From Cytophagales bacterium (lineage in GTDB: Bacteria > Bacteroidota > Bacteroidia > Cytophagales > Bernardetiaceae): 64,000 nucleotides of DNA. Numbering within the stretch: the stretch's first letter is position 1; each line of letters begins with the position of its first letter. Below, piece by piece: positions 50,811 to 60,043 of the stretch. The position numbers were made by a program, and so were the translations under genes. The stretch is from contig RDZD01000009.1 of NCBI GenBank assembly GCA_004293815.1, forward strand, positions 62,001 through 126,000, in the 5' to 3' direction. The notes beneath the pieces are model-generated. The model saw only the letters and a program-made list of their open reading frames with translations. It had not been told where the DNA came from and searched no databases.

Positions 50811-52118
50811 TTAGCCTTTAAAAAATATCCAACGGCCTATTTCTTTGAAAGTAACTTTCTTGCCATACATCAAAATACCTATGCGGTAAATGCGTGAAGC
50901 CACCCAAACCGAGCCAATAAAACCCAACACAAGCAGCACCATAGACAAAACAAGCTCCCAGACAGGCACTCCAAAAGGAATCCGAACCATCATCACAATA
51001 GGCGAGCTGAGCGGGAAAATAGAAGTCCAAAAAGCCAAACTGCTATCTGGCTCTTTAATAACGGCCATAGAAATCATAATCGAGGCCAATATAGGCATCG
51101 TGATGGGCATCATAAACTGCTGACTGTCCGTTTCGCTGTCCACAGCTGAGCCAATGGCACCGAACAAAGCACCATAAAGCAAGTAAGAAAACAAAAAATA
51201 GAAGAGCAAACAACCTACCACCAAGGGCACATTTACCGACTCAATGGCTGAAAGCACCTCATTAATCTCCATAGCATTCTGTATTTCTTCAGGGTTTTTC
51301 ATTTGCTTGAGCGTCTGGTCCAGCTGTGCATTAGAAAAACGGTCAATTTGAAACAAGGAAGTAGCCACCGTACTGACCGCAAAAGACAAAACCACCCAAA
51401 GCAAAAACTGCGTGAGAGCCACACCCGCAATGCCAATAATCTTGCCCATCATCAATTGAAAAGGCTTAACAGAAGAGATGATAATTTCTACGATGCGGTT
51501 GGTCTTTTCCTCCATCACGCCTCTAAAAACCTGCATACCAAACAAGAAGATAAAGAAATAAATCATAAACGCCGAAAAGTAGCCAATGACACTCGCCGCC
51601 ATGCTGTTGCTATTGGACTCGCCCTTTTCGCTGAGGCTAATGGTGCTGAGACTGAGTTTGGTACTTACAGAATCAAGAGTGGCCTGTGTGAGTCCAGAGC
51701 GTATCAATTTTTGTTTTTCTATTTCTTTTTTGAGCATCCCCTCTATTTGTGTTTGCATAAAGGCTGAAATGCTTTTTTCAGAGTAAAGCTTGATGCCCTC
51801 GGGTGCGTCCAGCGAAAATTTGGGAACATGCAGAAGTCCATCATAAACTCCTTTGACGACTTGGTCTTTGGCCGCCTCTAGGCTTTTCTCAACAGGTACA
51901 AAGGTCAGGTTTTCGTAGGGAATCAATTTATCTTTAAAAAAACCGCTTTCATCAATCACTTGCAGTTTTTTCTGATCGCCTTCTAGTGTTGTGAGCCATG
52001 TGGGAACAATGAGCAAAGCTCCAAAAAGAAGAGGCCCCAAAAAAGACATGATAATAAAGGAAGGCTTACGGACACGTGTCCAGTACTCGCGTTTGATGAT
52101 AATCAGGATTTTTTCCAT
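50811..52118 (-). CDS. ABC-2 type transporter permease (NatB/YhaP-like)
   Basis: 435 residues. N-terminal helix after IIKREYWTRVRKPSFIIMSFLGPLLFG, a large periplasmic domain (about 45-180), then five to six helices starting at VIGYFSAFMIYFFIFLFGMQVF, followed by GVMEEKTNRIVEIIISSVKPFQLMMGKIIGIA, the coupling-helix signature of this subfamily, and FSYLLYGALFGAIGSAVDSETD. NatB-type permeases work with a separately encoded ATPase, often the next gene; here neither neighbour is one, so the ATPase is elsewhere. Confidence 0.9.
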   Translation of the reverse strand: MEKILIIIKREYWTRVRKPSFIIMSFLGPLLFGALLIVPTWLTTLEGDQKKLQVIDESGFFKDKLIPYENLTFVPVEKSLEAAKDQVVKGVYDGLLHVPKFSLDAPEGIKLYSEKSISAFMQTQIEGMLKKEIEKQKLIRSGLTQATLDSVSTKLSLSTISLSEKGESNSNSMAASVIGYFSAFMIYFFIFLFGMQVFRGVMEEKTNRIVEIIISSVKPFQLMMGKIIGIAGVALTQFLLWVVLSFAVSTVATSLFQIDRFSNAQLDQTLKQMKNPEEIQNAMEINEVLSAIESVNVPLVVGCLLFYFLFSYLLYGALFGAIGSAVDSETDSQQFMMPITMPILASIMISMAVIKEPDSSLAFWTSIFPLSSPIVMMVRIPFGVPVWELVLSMVLLVLGFIGSVWVASRIYRIGILMYGKKVTFKEIGRWIFFKG

Positions 52119-52187
52119 GTTTCAATACAATATTTCTGTTGAGCTTTAAGCTATAAAGCTTATTAACTAGGGAATTGAGTGTTAAGT

Positions 52188-52913
52188 TTAGTGAAGAAAA
52201 TCAAGGTTTTTATCTGAGATTTTATAGTCTTCTAAGGTCAGAAATTCTTCCCAGAAATAATCTTGGGGCAAGCCAGCCACACATTTGAAAGGCTCTTTTT
52301 TGATGGGGTGAATAAAATCTACGCGGCGTGCGTGAAGGTTAATTTGGCCGTCTTTATTGGGTCGGCTATAGCCATATTTTACATCACCGCGAATAGGGCA
52401 ACCCATAGAAGCCAATTGAACCCGTATTTGATGGGGGCGGCCAGTGAGAGGGGTCACTTCAATGAGAAAATGTTTGTTTACCTCACCTATGTAGCGATAA
52501 CGCAGCTCAGCTTTTTGCGCGTCGGGGTGTGGGTAATCGTAAGCTTCCACTCGATTGCGCTGGGTGTCTTTCACAAGCCAGTGCGTGAGTTTTCCTTCAC
52601 GTTCTTGAGGGCGGCGGTTGGTGATAGCCCAATACACTTTGTGTACTTTTCGGTCTTTGAAGAGCTTGTTCATGCGTTCCAAACACTTGGAGGTCTTGGC
52701 TAGCAACACCAGACCACTTACTGGCCTATCAAGACGGTGAATAAGACCACAAAACACATTGCCAGGCTTGTCGTAAGTGTCTTTGAGATACTGCCTAGCG
52801 GCATCAACAAGCGACAAATCACCACTCTCGTCGGGTTGTGAGGGCACGCCCGCCCGTTTATTGACCACCAAGAGGTGATTGTCCTCGTATAAAACATCAA
52901 ATAACCGCTTCAT
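52188..52913 (-). CDS. RluA-family pseudouridine synthase
   Basis: 241 residues from the ATG at 52913 (MKRLFDVLYEDNHLLVVNK); 18 further in-frame codons upstream are not family-like. The core motif GLIHRLDRPVSGLVLLAKT contains the catalytic Asp of the HRLDRxTSG signature, with Val for Thr. LTGRPHQIRVQLASMGCPIRGDVKYG follows as expected. The family converts specific uridines in rRNA or tRNA. It lacks the S4 domain of RluD, so RluA- or RluC-like substrate choice is open. Confidence 0.92.
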   Translation of the reverse strand: MKRLFDVLYEDNHLLVVNKRAGVPSQPDESGDLSLVDAARQYLKDTYDKPGNVFCGLIHRLDRPVSGLVLLAKTSKCLERMNKLFKDRKVHKVYWAITNRRPQEREGKLTHWLVKDTQRNRVEAYDYPHPDAQKAELRYRYIGEVNKHFLIEVTPLTGRPHQIRVQLASMGCPIRGDVKYGYSRPNKDGQINLHARRVDFIHPIKKEPFKCVAGLPQDYFWEEFLTLEDYKISDKNLDFLH

Positions 52914-53303
52914 TTTAACTATTTTTGTATTGGGATGCAAAATAACACAAAAAAATGCAGAATTCACTCTAAAAAGAAATTATTTAGCGTTGTTGATACC
53001 TGAGTTACTGTTTTGTACTCTCAAAGAAATCATACGAAATCTCCATATTTGCTAAATATTACATTCGAGAGAATGGTATGATCTAATCAAAAATGTCGCC
53101 TCTCAAGCAGTGCTTAAATTTAACGCTGCGGGGGGGTGTGTTCTAGTATTCTTCAAAAAGCTGCTTTTTCCTGATGAGTTTTTGGGCTGGAAATCCCCTC
53201 TTTTGTTTTTTTAACTCAAAATAGCAAAAAAATTAAGCTTTTAACTAGATTATCTTTATACATTCGCCGTATCTTCTTCATAGATGCCTGATATTGAAAT
53301 GAC

Positions 53304-53345
53304 CTAGCTAATTATCACGAGTCTTAACTCGTGAGGTAGGGCTAG
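53304..53345. repeat. 42-base imperfect hairpin
   Basis: TCACGAGT-CTTA-ACTCGTGA (53315-53334) forms an 8-pair stem; outside it, after a six-base internal loop on each side, CTAGC (53304-53308) pairs with GCTAG (53341-53345). The shape recalls terminal hairpins of IS200/IS605-type elements or a REP unit, but no transposase is present. Confidence 0.55.
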
Positions 53346-53426
53346 TATTTTAATTAAAGTGTACAGGTATTTACTAAGTCTTTTATCAAAAGCCTCTTAA
53401 TAAAATTTATAAATACTTTAAACTGA

Positions 53427-53458
53427 TTGGTGTTTTAGAAAAACATTCGCTATCCTTG
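53427..53458 (+). promoter_or_regulatory. promoter of the esterase gene
   Basis: TTG at 53427-53429 and TATCCTTG at 53451-53458, 21 bases apart, one mismatch in the -7 box; leader of about 115 bases with hairpin potential. Confidence 0.4.
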
Positions 53459-53579
53459 CAGTCATACAGGTAGGCCGCATGTCTTACGGCAGTTATTCGC
53501 TTAGCACGTAATATATTAAGGATCTGACTGTTGTCTACAATTAAAACAAACCTAATAACTGACAAAATCTGGTATAGAA

Positions 53580-54452
53580 ATGAAAAACTTATTTTTAGTA
53601 TTGATTTTTACATTTTTGACAACTTTTGCTTTTGGGCAGAAAACAAAGTCTAATCCCAAAAAAGACTCTAAACCGTTTATACTTGGAGCAATTGACGAAG
53701 TTTATTCAAAAGAACTTGCAGAAAAAAGAGTATTAAACATCTATCTACCAGATGGCTATAATCAAAATGACACAACAAAATATCCTGTGATATACTTACT
53801 TGATGGTTCAGCAGACGAAGATTTTATTCACATAGTTGGACTCGTTCAATTCAACAGTTTTGAATGGATTAATCAAGTTCCCAAATCAATTGTAGTTGGT
53901 ATTGCAACAGTAGACAGAAGAAGGGATTTTACTTTTCCTACAACAGTTCAGGCTCAGAAGAAGAATTTTCCCACAACAGGACACTCAGATAAATTTATTT
54001 CATTCATTGAAAAAGACTTGCAACCCTATATAGAAACAAAATACAGAACAAACGTAGACAAAACCATCATCGGACAATCTTTAGGGGGACTATTGGCTAC
54101 AGAAGTATTGTTAAAGAAACCAACACTTTTCAATAAATACATTATCGTTAGCCCAAGCTTGTGGTGGGACAACGGCTCACTATTAAATCAAACAGCGAAT
54201 TTATCAACAACGAATCTTGCGCAACAGACGGCAGTCTATATTGGAGTTGGGAAAGAAGGACTAACACCAACAGAAATACCAAGAGTTATGGAAGTGGATG
54301 CCAATCTTTTAGCCGAAAAAATCAAAGGAATAAATAGCAAAAACACAAAAGTATTTTTTGACTATTTGCCGCAAGAAAATCATGCTACAATTCTGCACCA
54401 AGCCGTTTCTAATGCATTTAAAACGATGTATTCAATAAAAGGAAACGAATAA
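53580..54452 (+). CDS. secreted alpha/beta-hydrolase, putative esterase (Fes/IroE-like)
   Basis: 290 residues. Residues 1-20 are a signal peptide (LVLIFTFLTTFAFGQ), so the enzyme is periplasmic or exported. The hydrolase fold of the esterase D / IroE type is seen in VLNIYLPDGYN, YPVIYLLDGSADE, the nucleophile elbow GQSLGGLLA with Ser167, the YIIVSPSLWWDNGSLL strand, and the catalytic His in ENHATILHQAV near the end. Such enzymes cleave enterobactin-like siderophores or acyl esters; substrate unknown. More AT-rich than the genes up to 52913. First of four same-strand genes with hairpin-rich spacers. Confidence 0.88.
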   Translation: MKNLFLVLIFTFLTTFAFGQKTKSNPKKDSKPFILGAIDEVYSKELAEKRVLNIYLPDGYNQNDTTKYPVIYLLDGSADEDFIHIVGLVQFNSFEWINQVPKSIVVGIATVDRRRDFTFPTTVQAQKKNFPTTGHSDKFISFIEKDLQPYIETKYRTNVDKTIIGQSLGGLLATEVLLKKPTLFNKYIIVSPSLWWDNGSLLNQTANLSTTNLAQQTAVYIGVGKEGLTPTEIPRVMEVDANLLAEKIKGINSKNTKVFFDYLPQENHATILHQAVSNAFKTMYSIKGNE

Positions 54453-54462
54453 GAGAGACCAT

Positions 54463-54506
54463 AACACTGTTTTGGCAATACAAGAGCTATGAGCCAACCT
54501 GGTGTT
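54463..54506 (+). repeat. two-stem hairpin downstream of the esterase gene (cassette-site-like)
   Basis: AACAC (54463-54467) pairs with GTGTT (54502-54506) and, inside, TTGGC (54472-54476) pairs with GCCAA (54492-54496). A similar AACACTGCTTT occurs exactly 11 bases after the next gene's stop too (55644-55654). The double-stem layout resembles an attC recombination site, without the canonical GTTRRRY box. Confidence 0.4.
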
Positions 54507-54568
54507 TTCTAGCTATAGTGCGCTCTTGTGCTTGTGATATCGCTAAAGTTGCAAACCTTGTAGCAATA

Positions 54569-55633
54569 ATGAACAACCCAAACAATAGACTCGTATACAT
54601 AGACTTGATTAAAGTTTTCCTGACTTGCTTGGTGGTAATTCATCACGCAGGACAGCCTTATGGAAACACAGGTGGCGTGTGGATATTTAGCGAAAATCAA
54701 CAACTAGACTATTTGCCGACATTTTTCTTTTTCAATGCAGCCTATATGATGGGTTTTTACTTTTTTATATCAGGTTATTTTATGTATTTCTCTTTAAAAC
54801 GAAAATCAAAAACCATATTTATTCAAGAGAGATTAATAAAATTAGGGATTCCTTTGTTAGTTTTTGTGGTCATTATTTTTACCCCACTACACTTTCTTTT
54901 AAGTGACAAAGATACAGATTATATAAGCTTTGCTTTTGATTTATACTTTAATCAACCACCTCTTTCGCTGGGGCACTTGTGGTTCGTTGCTTCGTTGTTA
55001 ATGTACTCTTTTGTTTATCTTTTATTAGAACCTTTACTGAGTAAAAATAGTAATCAAATCCCTTTAAAAAACTGGCATCCTTTCATTTATCTAGCGTTTT
55101 TAATTCCTGTCAATGTTTTTGTTAGGCAGTATTATCCGATTGACAAATGGGTAACTTGGGGAATACCGATAGAAGTTGCACATCTTCCTCAATATTTTAG
55201 TTTGTTTTTGTTAGGAATTATTTTTAATAAAAATAAATGGTTAGAAAACATTAAAATATCCACTGGTCTTATTTATCTTGGCTTGGCTTTGGCAATATTT
55301 TTATCTAAAAGTTTTATATACAACCTATTACCAAAACTTTGGGGAGAATCCTTGGTTGAATCATTTTTATGTGTTGGCTTATGTTTAGGGTTTATTGTTA
55401 TTTTTAAAAAGTATTTTAATAAAATGAATATTATTACAAAAATGTTATCAGATAATTCATACGGCATCTACTTGTTTCATGTGCTTATTGTGATTGGTTT
55501 ACAATTGATTTTCAAAGACTTGCCAATAAACACTAACTTAAAATTCTTCTTTGTAAGTATTCTTGGAATTGCAATATCCTGCGCTATGAGCCACTTTTTA
55601 AGAAAAAACAAACTGATAAGCAGAGTCATATAA
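54569..55633 (+). CDS. acyltransferase 3 family membrane protein
   Basis: 354 residues from the ATG at 54569 (an upstream GTG at 54518 lies in the hairpin-rich spacer). About ten hydrophobic helices. The start LVYIDLIKVFLTCLVVIHHAG holds the His essential in the family, and GHLWFVASLLMYSFVYLLL the second motif. Such proteins transfer acetyl or succinyl groups to sugars of surface glycans or to antibiotics. A/T-rich codon use with many Phe/Ile/Leu TTT/ATT/TTA. No glycan genes surround it, which fits acquisition as a single gene. Confidence 0.87.
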   Translation: MNNPNNRLVYIDLIKVFLTCLVVIHHAGQPYGNTGGVWIFSENQQLDYLPTFFFFNAAYMMGFYFFISGYFMYFSLKRKSKTIFIQERLIKLGIPLLVFVVIIFTPLHFLLSDKDTDYISFAFDLYFNQPPLSLGHLWFVASLLMYSFVYLLLEPLLSKNSNQIPLKNWHPFIYLAFLIPVNVFVRQYYPIDKWVTWGIPIEVAHLPQYFSLFLLGIIFNKNKWLENIKISTGLIYLGLALAIFLSKSFIYNLLPKLWGESLVESFLCVGLCLGFIVIFKKYFNKMNIITKMLSDNSYGIYLFHVLIVIGLQLIFKDLPINTNLKFFFVSILGIAISCAMSHFLRKNKLISRVI

Positions 55634-55790
55634 TAACTCCCTCAACACTGCTTTACAGTATTTGAGCAGAAATACCAAGTTGTGCTTTGTAATGACTATT
55701 TGACTTGGGCGAGCAAAGCATTATTAAACCCATCACAAGCCAATATTCTCGAAAAGCTTTCATCTCATAGCCAGATAGACACCACTAACA

Positions 55791-56597
55791 ATGATACACA
55801 AAAACTACCTAGAAATCAATAAACAATCTTGGAATAAAAAGACAGATATCCATCTTAAATCTGATTTTTACGACCTTCAAGGTTTCCTAAATGGAAATAC
55901 TTCACTTAACGAGATTGAATTAAAATTACTTGGCAACATCACTGGCAAAAATATTTTGCATCTTCAATGTCACTTTGGACAGGACACAATCTCATTAGCA
56001 AGACTTGGCGCAAAGGTTACAGGGGTAGACTTATCAGACAATGCCATTGATAAAGCGAACTTGCTCGCCGAAAAAACACGCACAAAAGCAGACTTTATTT
56101 GCTGCGATATTTATGATTTACCACAACATTTAGACAAAGAGTTTGACTTTGTATTTACAAGTTACGGCACTATAGGTTGGCTTCCCGACCTAGAAAAATG
56201 GGCTGAAATCATTTCAAAATATTTAAGACCTGGAGGAAAACTGATATTTGTAGAATTCCACTCAGTTGTGTGGATGTTTGACGACAATTTTAACAAAATT
56301 GGGTACAACTATTTCAACACAGGCCCAATCATAGAAACAGAAACCGGAACTTACGCTGACAGAGAAGCACCTATTACTCAGGAGTATGTCATGTGGAATC
56401 ACGGAATAGGTGAAGTGCTAAATAGCTTAATAAAAAATGGGCTCGAAATTAATTCATTTGACGAATTTGATTACTCACCTTACAATTGTTTTAGAGATAC
56501 TATAGAATTTGAACCAAAGAAGTATAGAATAAAGCATCTCGATAACAAAATTCCTATGATTTATGCAATTGTGGCAACCAAGAAGCACAATAGCTAA
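55791..56597 (+). CDS. class I SAM-dependent methyltransferase
   Basis: 268 residues. The Rossmann core has motif I ILHLQCHFGQDTISLARLGAKVTGVDLSDNAI, with an unusual Cys-His in the usual DLGCGxG place, as in a well-known small-molecule methyltransferase subgroup. Motif post I (VTGVDLS), motif II (DFVFTSYGTIGWL) and motif III (YLRPGGKLIFVEF) follow. The C-terminal third carries the substrate lid. The start ATG at 55791 is 157 bases after the acyltransferase stop, and the spacer has further inverted repeats (TGCTTTG with CAAAGCA, CCAAGT with ACTTGG). Substrate unknown. Confidence 0.88.
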   Translation: MIHKNYLEINKQSWNKKTDIHLKSDFYDLQGFLNGNTSLNEIELKLLGNITGKNILHLQCHFGQDTISLARLGAKVTGVDLSDNAIDKANLLAEKTRTKADFICCDIYDLPQHLDKEFDFVFTSYGTIGWLPDLEKWAEIISKYLRPGGKLIFVEFHSVVWMFDDNFNKIGYNYFNTGPIIETETGTYADREAPITQEYVMWNHGIGEVLNSLIKNGLEINSFDEFDYSPYNCFRDTIEFEPKKYRIKHLDNKIPMIYAIVATKKHNS

Positions 56598-56724
56598 CCT
56601 GAGCTAAAAGCCACGCTAAGTTCCTAAAAGTTATAGATTTTTTTTACAGGCCGAGGTGAACCTATCTTGTGTTTGTTACTCATTTTATTGAATGCTTTTC
56701 ACACAACTAAGCCCTGCACATCTT

Positions 56725-57261
56725 ATGACAAAGTTAAGTTACACGCCTGTTGATGAATCTAACTGGACAGACTTAGAAAAGCTTTTTGAAAGCAAGTGGG
56801 GGCCACACAACTGTTGGTGTATGGTATGGCGAAGTATGAACAAAGGAGCTGACCGAACCCAAAAAGCAGACAAAAAAGAGTCTTTGAAGAACTATGTCGT
56901 GAGCCAAAAACCTATTGGACTAATTGGTTATGACCATTCAGAAGCCATTGCGTGGTGTTCCATTGCGCCAAGAGAAAGTTATCGCGAATTATCGGGCGAC
57001 AGCACACTGACAAATGTCTGGTCCTTGGTATGCTTTTACATCAAGAAAGAATACCGACACAAAGGAATTACAGAAGAGCTTATCAAACAAGCCATTGCGT
57101 ATGCAAAAGAGAATGGAGCAAAATATGTAGAAGCCTACCCCGTGGATCCAGAATCGCCGAGTTTTAGGTTTATGGGCTTTAAACCAATGTTTGAGAAACA
57201 AGATTTTGAGTTTAAACACATGGCCGGACAAAGACGACATGTGATGACAATAACATTGTAA
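56725..57261 (+). CDS. GNAT family N-acetyltransferase
   Basis: 178 residues from the ATG at 56725; an ATG at 56692 would add 11 residues and cannot be excluded. The start LSYTPVDESNWTDLEKLFE and the Cys-rich GPHNCWCMVWRSM are typical of one GNAT subgroup. The acetyl-CoA binding segment is CFYIKKEYRHKGITEELIKQAIAYAKENG, and the end SFRFMGFKPMFEKQDFEF forms the last strands. The substrate may be an amine-containing drug or metabolite; members are frequent in gene cassettes and genomic islands. Last of four genes in the AT-rich block. Confidence 0.88.
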   Translation: MTKLSYTPVDESNWTDLEKLFESKWGPHNCWCMVWRSMNKGADRTQKADKKESLKNYVVSQKPIGLIGYDHSEAIAWCSIAPRESYRELSGDSTLTNVWSLVCFYIKKEYRHKGITEELIKQAIAYAKENGAKYVEAYPVDPESPSFRFMGFKPMFEKQDFEFKHMAGQRRHVMTITL

Positions 57262-57371
57262 TAAAGCAACATACTTTTACAAAAGGCCAGAAAAAACTGT
57301 TAAATATCACGACTTTTTTTTTCCAAATCCGTTTAACATAGTGTTAGACTTCGCGTTTTCGTGTAACTGCT

Positions 57372-57905
57372 ATGTTAACAGCAACTCATACACCTTATAA
57401 ATTCGATGCCATCATCGTTTTGGGCTGCCCTGCGCAACGCAATGGCCAGCCTAGCACGCTCCTGCGTGCACGTGTGGAGCGAGGAGTAGAGTTGTATCGC
57501 AAAAATTACGCGCCAAGGCTCATATTCTCAGGTTCTGCGGTGTATAACCAACACACAGAGGCCGTCGTTATGGCAAACTTAGCCATGGAAATGGGTGTGC
57601 CCCAAGAGGCCATTGTACTAGAAACCAAAGCCCGAAATACTGGTCAGAACGCATTTTTTACTACCAAAATCCTTCGCGAAAGGCTTTGGAAGTCTGCTGT
57701 AATCGTCACCTCGCCTTATCACCTTCGCCGCGCACACCTGCATTTTACCAAGTATAACCTTGAGTTTGTGTCTGTTCCCTCCGACTACCCTCAAGACGTT
57801 TCCTTGTTCCGCAAGATTATTTATCATTTGTGGGAAGTGTGGCAGATTTTAAAGATAAATATCAAGCAGCTCAAACCCGAATCATCTCTGTTTAGAACTG
57901 CTTGA
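57372..57905 (+). CDS. YdcF/DUF218 family protein
   Basis: 177 residues. The family core is complete: DAIIVLGCPAQRNGQPSTLLRARVERGVELYR, LIFSGSAVYNQHTEAVVMANLAMEMGVP, LETKARNTGQNAFFTTKIL and VIVTSPYHLRRAHLHF. No signal peptide or membrane anchor is seen, unlike ElyC/SanA, so it is cytoplasmic, more like YdcF, which binds S-adenosylmethionine. Function otherwise unknown. Confidence 0.9.
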   Translation: MLTATHTPYKFDAIIVLGCPAQRNGQPSTLLRARVERGVELYRKNYAPRLIFSGSAVYNQHTEAVVMANLAMEMGVPQEAIVLETKARNTGQNAFFTTKILRERLWKSAVIVTSPYHLRRAHLHFTKYNLEFVSVPSDYPQDVSLFRKIIYHLWEVWQILKINIKQLKPESSLFRTA

Positions 57906-58019
57906 AGCTTATCTAAACGTTAAAAAAAACTAAAAAATATGGTTCTTAAGGGCGGCACGTAACTAGGCTAGGGAAAATAGCGTATTTTGCAGAATGTTAA
58001 TCAAACTTTTCTAAAAATC

Positions 58020-58724
58020 ATGGAAAACAGCATCAGTCCGTCTATTTTGCTCACCGAAGATGACGATAATTTAGGGATACTCCTCAAGGACTATTTGGGC
58101 ATGAAGGGCTACGACGTGACACTCTGCCAAAACGGACAAGAGGCTCTCAAAACCTATGACAAACAAAGTTTTGATATTTGTTTGCTCGACGTGATGATGC
58201 CCATCATGGACGGCTTCACTCTGGCCGAACATATCAGGCGAAAAAATAAAACTATCCCTATTATTTTTATTACCGCCAAATCCATGAAAGAGGATAAGCT
58301 TCAAGGATTTGAGATAGGTGCTGATGACTATATCGCAAAACCCTTTAGCATGGAAGAGCTGCTCATGCGCATCAAGGCTGTTTTAAGACGTACCACCCCT
58401 GCCAGTACCAACGTCATACCCAATAAATATAACATTGGTAAATTGGCTTTTGATTACGATATCCAAACACTCAAAACCGCTGACAAAGACATTAAGCTTA
58501 CCTCAAAAGAAGCTGAATTGCTCAAAATGCTTTGCGACAATAAAAATCAAACGCTAGAACGAGCTATCGCGCTCAAAACCATTTGGTTGGACGACAACTA
58601 CTTTAATGCCAGAAGTATGGACGTGTACATTACCAAATTGCGGAAATATCTCAAGGCTGATGAAAATATCAAACTGATTAACGTTCACGGAACAGGTTTT
58701 AAGCTGGTACAAATTGAAGATTAA
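58020..58724 (+). CDS. OmpR/PhoB-family response regulator, no kinase adjacent
   Basis: 234 residues from the ATG at 58020; an in-frame TTG at 57987 is less likely. The receiver has LLTEDDDNLGI, the phosphoacceptor Asp57 in FDICLLDVMMP, and the conserved Lys in YIAKPFSMEELL near 107. After a linker (TTPASTNVIPNKYN) the winged-helix DNA-binding domain (about 135-234) ends with VYITKLRKYL and VHGTGFKLV. It resembles RprY-type regulators of Bacteroidota. The partner histidine kinase is not adjacent. Confidence 0.93.
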   Translation: MENSISPSILLTEDDDNLGILLKDYLGMKGYDVTLCQNGQEALKTYDKQSFDICLLDVMMPIMDGFTLAEHIRRKNKTIPIIFITAKSMKEDKLQGFEIGADDYIAKPFSMEELLMRIKAVLRRTTPASTNVIPNKYNIGKLAFDYDIQTLKTADKDIKLTSKEAELLKMLCDNKNQTLERAIALKTIWLDDNYFNARSMDVYITKLRKYLKADENIKLINVHGTGFKLVQIED

Positions 58725-58913
58725 CTGTTTTGCACTTTTTAATCATCTCGTTTTTTTACTGAACAAAATTCAGATTTTGACCTACTTATATCCGTGATTA
58801 CTTTTTTGGGGTCGTGATTTGCCTGTTAAAAGCCTCATAAAAACGTAGGACTTGTTTGCTGCACCGCCATATCTTTACTATTATTGCAACCCAAAACCAA
58901 ACTCTGTATCAGT

Positions 58914-59885
58914 ATGGCTCGCATTCTTACAGGAATCCAAAGCAGTGGAAGACCACATTTAGGCAATATTTTAGGCGCAATTCAACCAGCCGTCGCGCTT
59001 TCGCGTTCTGAACAAAATAATGCCTTTGTTTTTATTGCTGATTTACACTCTCTTACGAGTATGCGTGACGCTGGCACACGCCTTGAGAGCGTAAAGGCAG
59101 TAGCGGCGGCTTGGCTGGCTTTTGGCTTCGACACCCAACGCAATGTATTTTATAGACAGTCTCAAATTCCAGAAGTCTGCGAACTGGCTTGGTACTTAAG
59201 CTGCTTTACCCCTTTTCCCATGCTGGCCAACGCCCACTCCTTTAAGGATAAATCAGAAAATTTGGCTATGGTCAATGCTGGACTTTTTACCTATCCAGTG
59301 TTAATGGCAGCAGATATTTTGCTCTACGACGCGCATTTTGTGCCAGTGGGCAAAGACCAAAAACAACACTTAGAAATTACCAAAGATATAGCCAACGCCT
59401 TCAACAACCACTACCAAAAACCTATTTTTGTAGTCCCTGAACCTAAAATCAGCGAAGCCACTCCTCTCATTATGGGCACAGATGGGCGCAAAATGAGCAA
59501 GTCATATCAAAATACAATTGATATTTTCTTGCCTAAAAACCAGCTCAAAAAGCAGGTAATGAGTATTGTAACGGACAGTTTACCACTCGAAGAGCCAAAA
59601 AACCCCGATACTTGCAATGTATTCAAACTCTTTGAACTAGTGGCAGAGCCAAACGATACAGAGACTTTGCGCCAAAAATACTTAGCAGGAAACTTTGGCT
59701 ACGGGCACGCCAAAAATGCACTTTTAGATGTTTTGGTAGCCAAATATGAAAAAGAAGCTGAAGCTTTCAATCACTACATGAGCGATGAACAGGCTCTAGA
59801 AAAAGAACTTATAAATGGTGAGCAGAAAGCCAGAGAAATTGCTAGCAAAACCTTGACAAGGGTACGCGAGTGTCTGGGGTTTTAA
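58914..59885 (+). CDS. trpS: tryptophan-tRNA ligase
   Basis: 323 residues from the ATG at 58914 (an upstream TTG at 58884 is rejected). The class I signatures are GIQSSGRPHLGNILGAI (HIGH) near residues 7-23 and GRKMSKSYQN (KMSKS) near 195. LYDAHFVPVGKDQKQHLEITKD holds the family's VGxDQxQHxExxRD motif. The enzyme charges tRNA-Trp. Single gene with a weak promoter; leader under 60 bases. Confidence 0.96.
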   Translation: MARILTGIQSSGRPHLGNILGAIQPAVALSRSEQNNAFVFIADLHSLTSMRDAGTRLESVKAVAAAWLAFGFDTQRNVFYRQSQIPEVCELAWYLSCFTPFPMLANAHSFKDKSENLAMVNAGLFTYPVLMAADILLYDAHFVPVGKDQKQHLEITKDIANAFNNHYQKPIFVVPEPKISEATPLIMGTDGRKMSKSYQNTIDIFLPKNQLKKQVMSIVTDSLPLEEPKNPDTCNVFKLFELVAEPNDTETLRQKYLAGNFGYGHAKNALLDVLVAKYEKEAEAFNHYMSDEQALEKELINGEQKAREIASKTLTRVRECLGF

Positions 59886-59979
59886 AATAGTCCTTATTGC
59901 CTAGAGGCTTAGACCCTAAACTTCTAACAATAATTTTGCTTTTCTGTAGGCTTGGTTTTTATGCCACATTCAAAAGCCC

Positions 59980-59987
59980 TATCTTTG
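59980..59987 (+). promoter_or_regulatory. -7 box of the ABC exporter unit
   Basis: TATCTTTG, exact match, 57 bases before the ATG; the nearest TTG is 25 bases upstream, longer than usual. Confidence 0.4.
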
Positions 59988-60043
59988 TAAAAAGTTCGGC
60001 TTTATCAAAAAAACAAAAACTTGTGTCCTGTACTCAAAACTGA

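Larger units (their letters stand above)
52914..53579. other. intergenic region, 666 bases, boundary of the AT-rich block
   Basis: No ORF that I can support. It contains a run of seven G at about 53130, the hairpin at 53304-53345, the esterase promoter at 53427-53458, a short GCCG/CGGC hairpin at 53474-53490 and an exact 8-base inverted pair, CAGTTATT at 53490-53497 with AATAACTG at 53554-53561. Base composition changes at its right end. Confidence 0.5.

Noticed and set aside
57987-58020. Upstream TTG start of the response regulator
   Set aside because: The added residues are not part of the receiver fold, and the region carries a TATTTTG promoter-like box.
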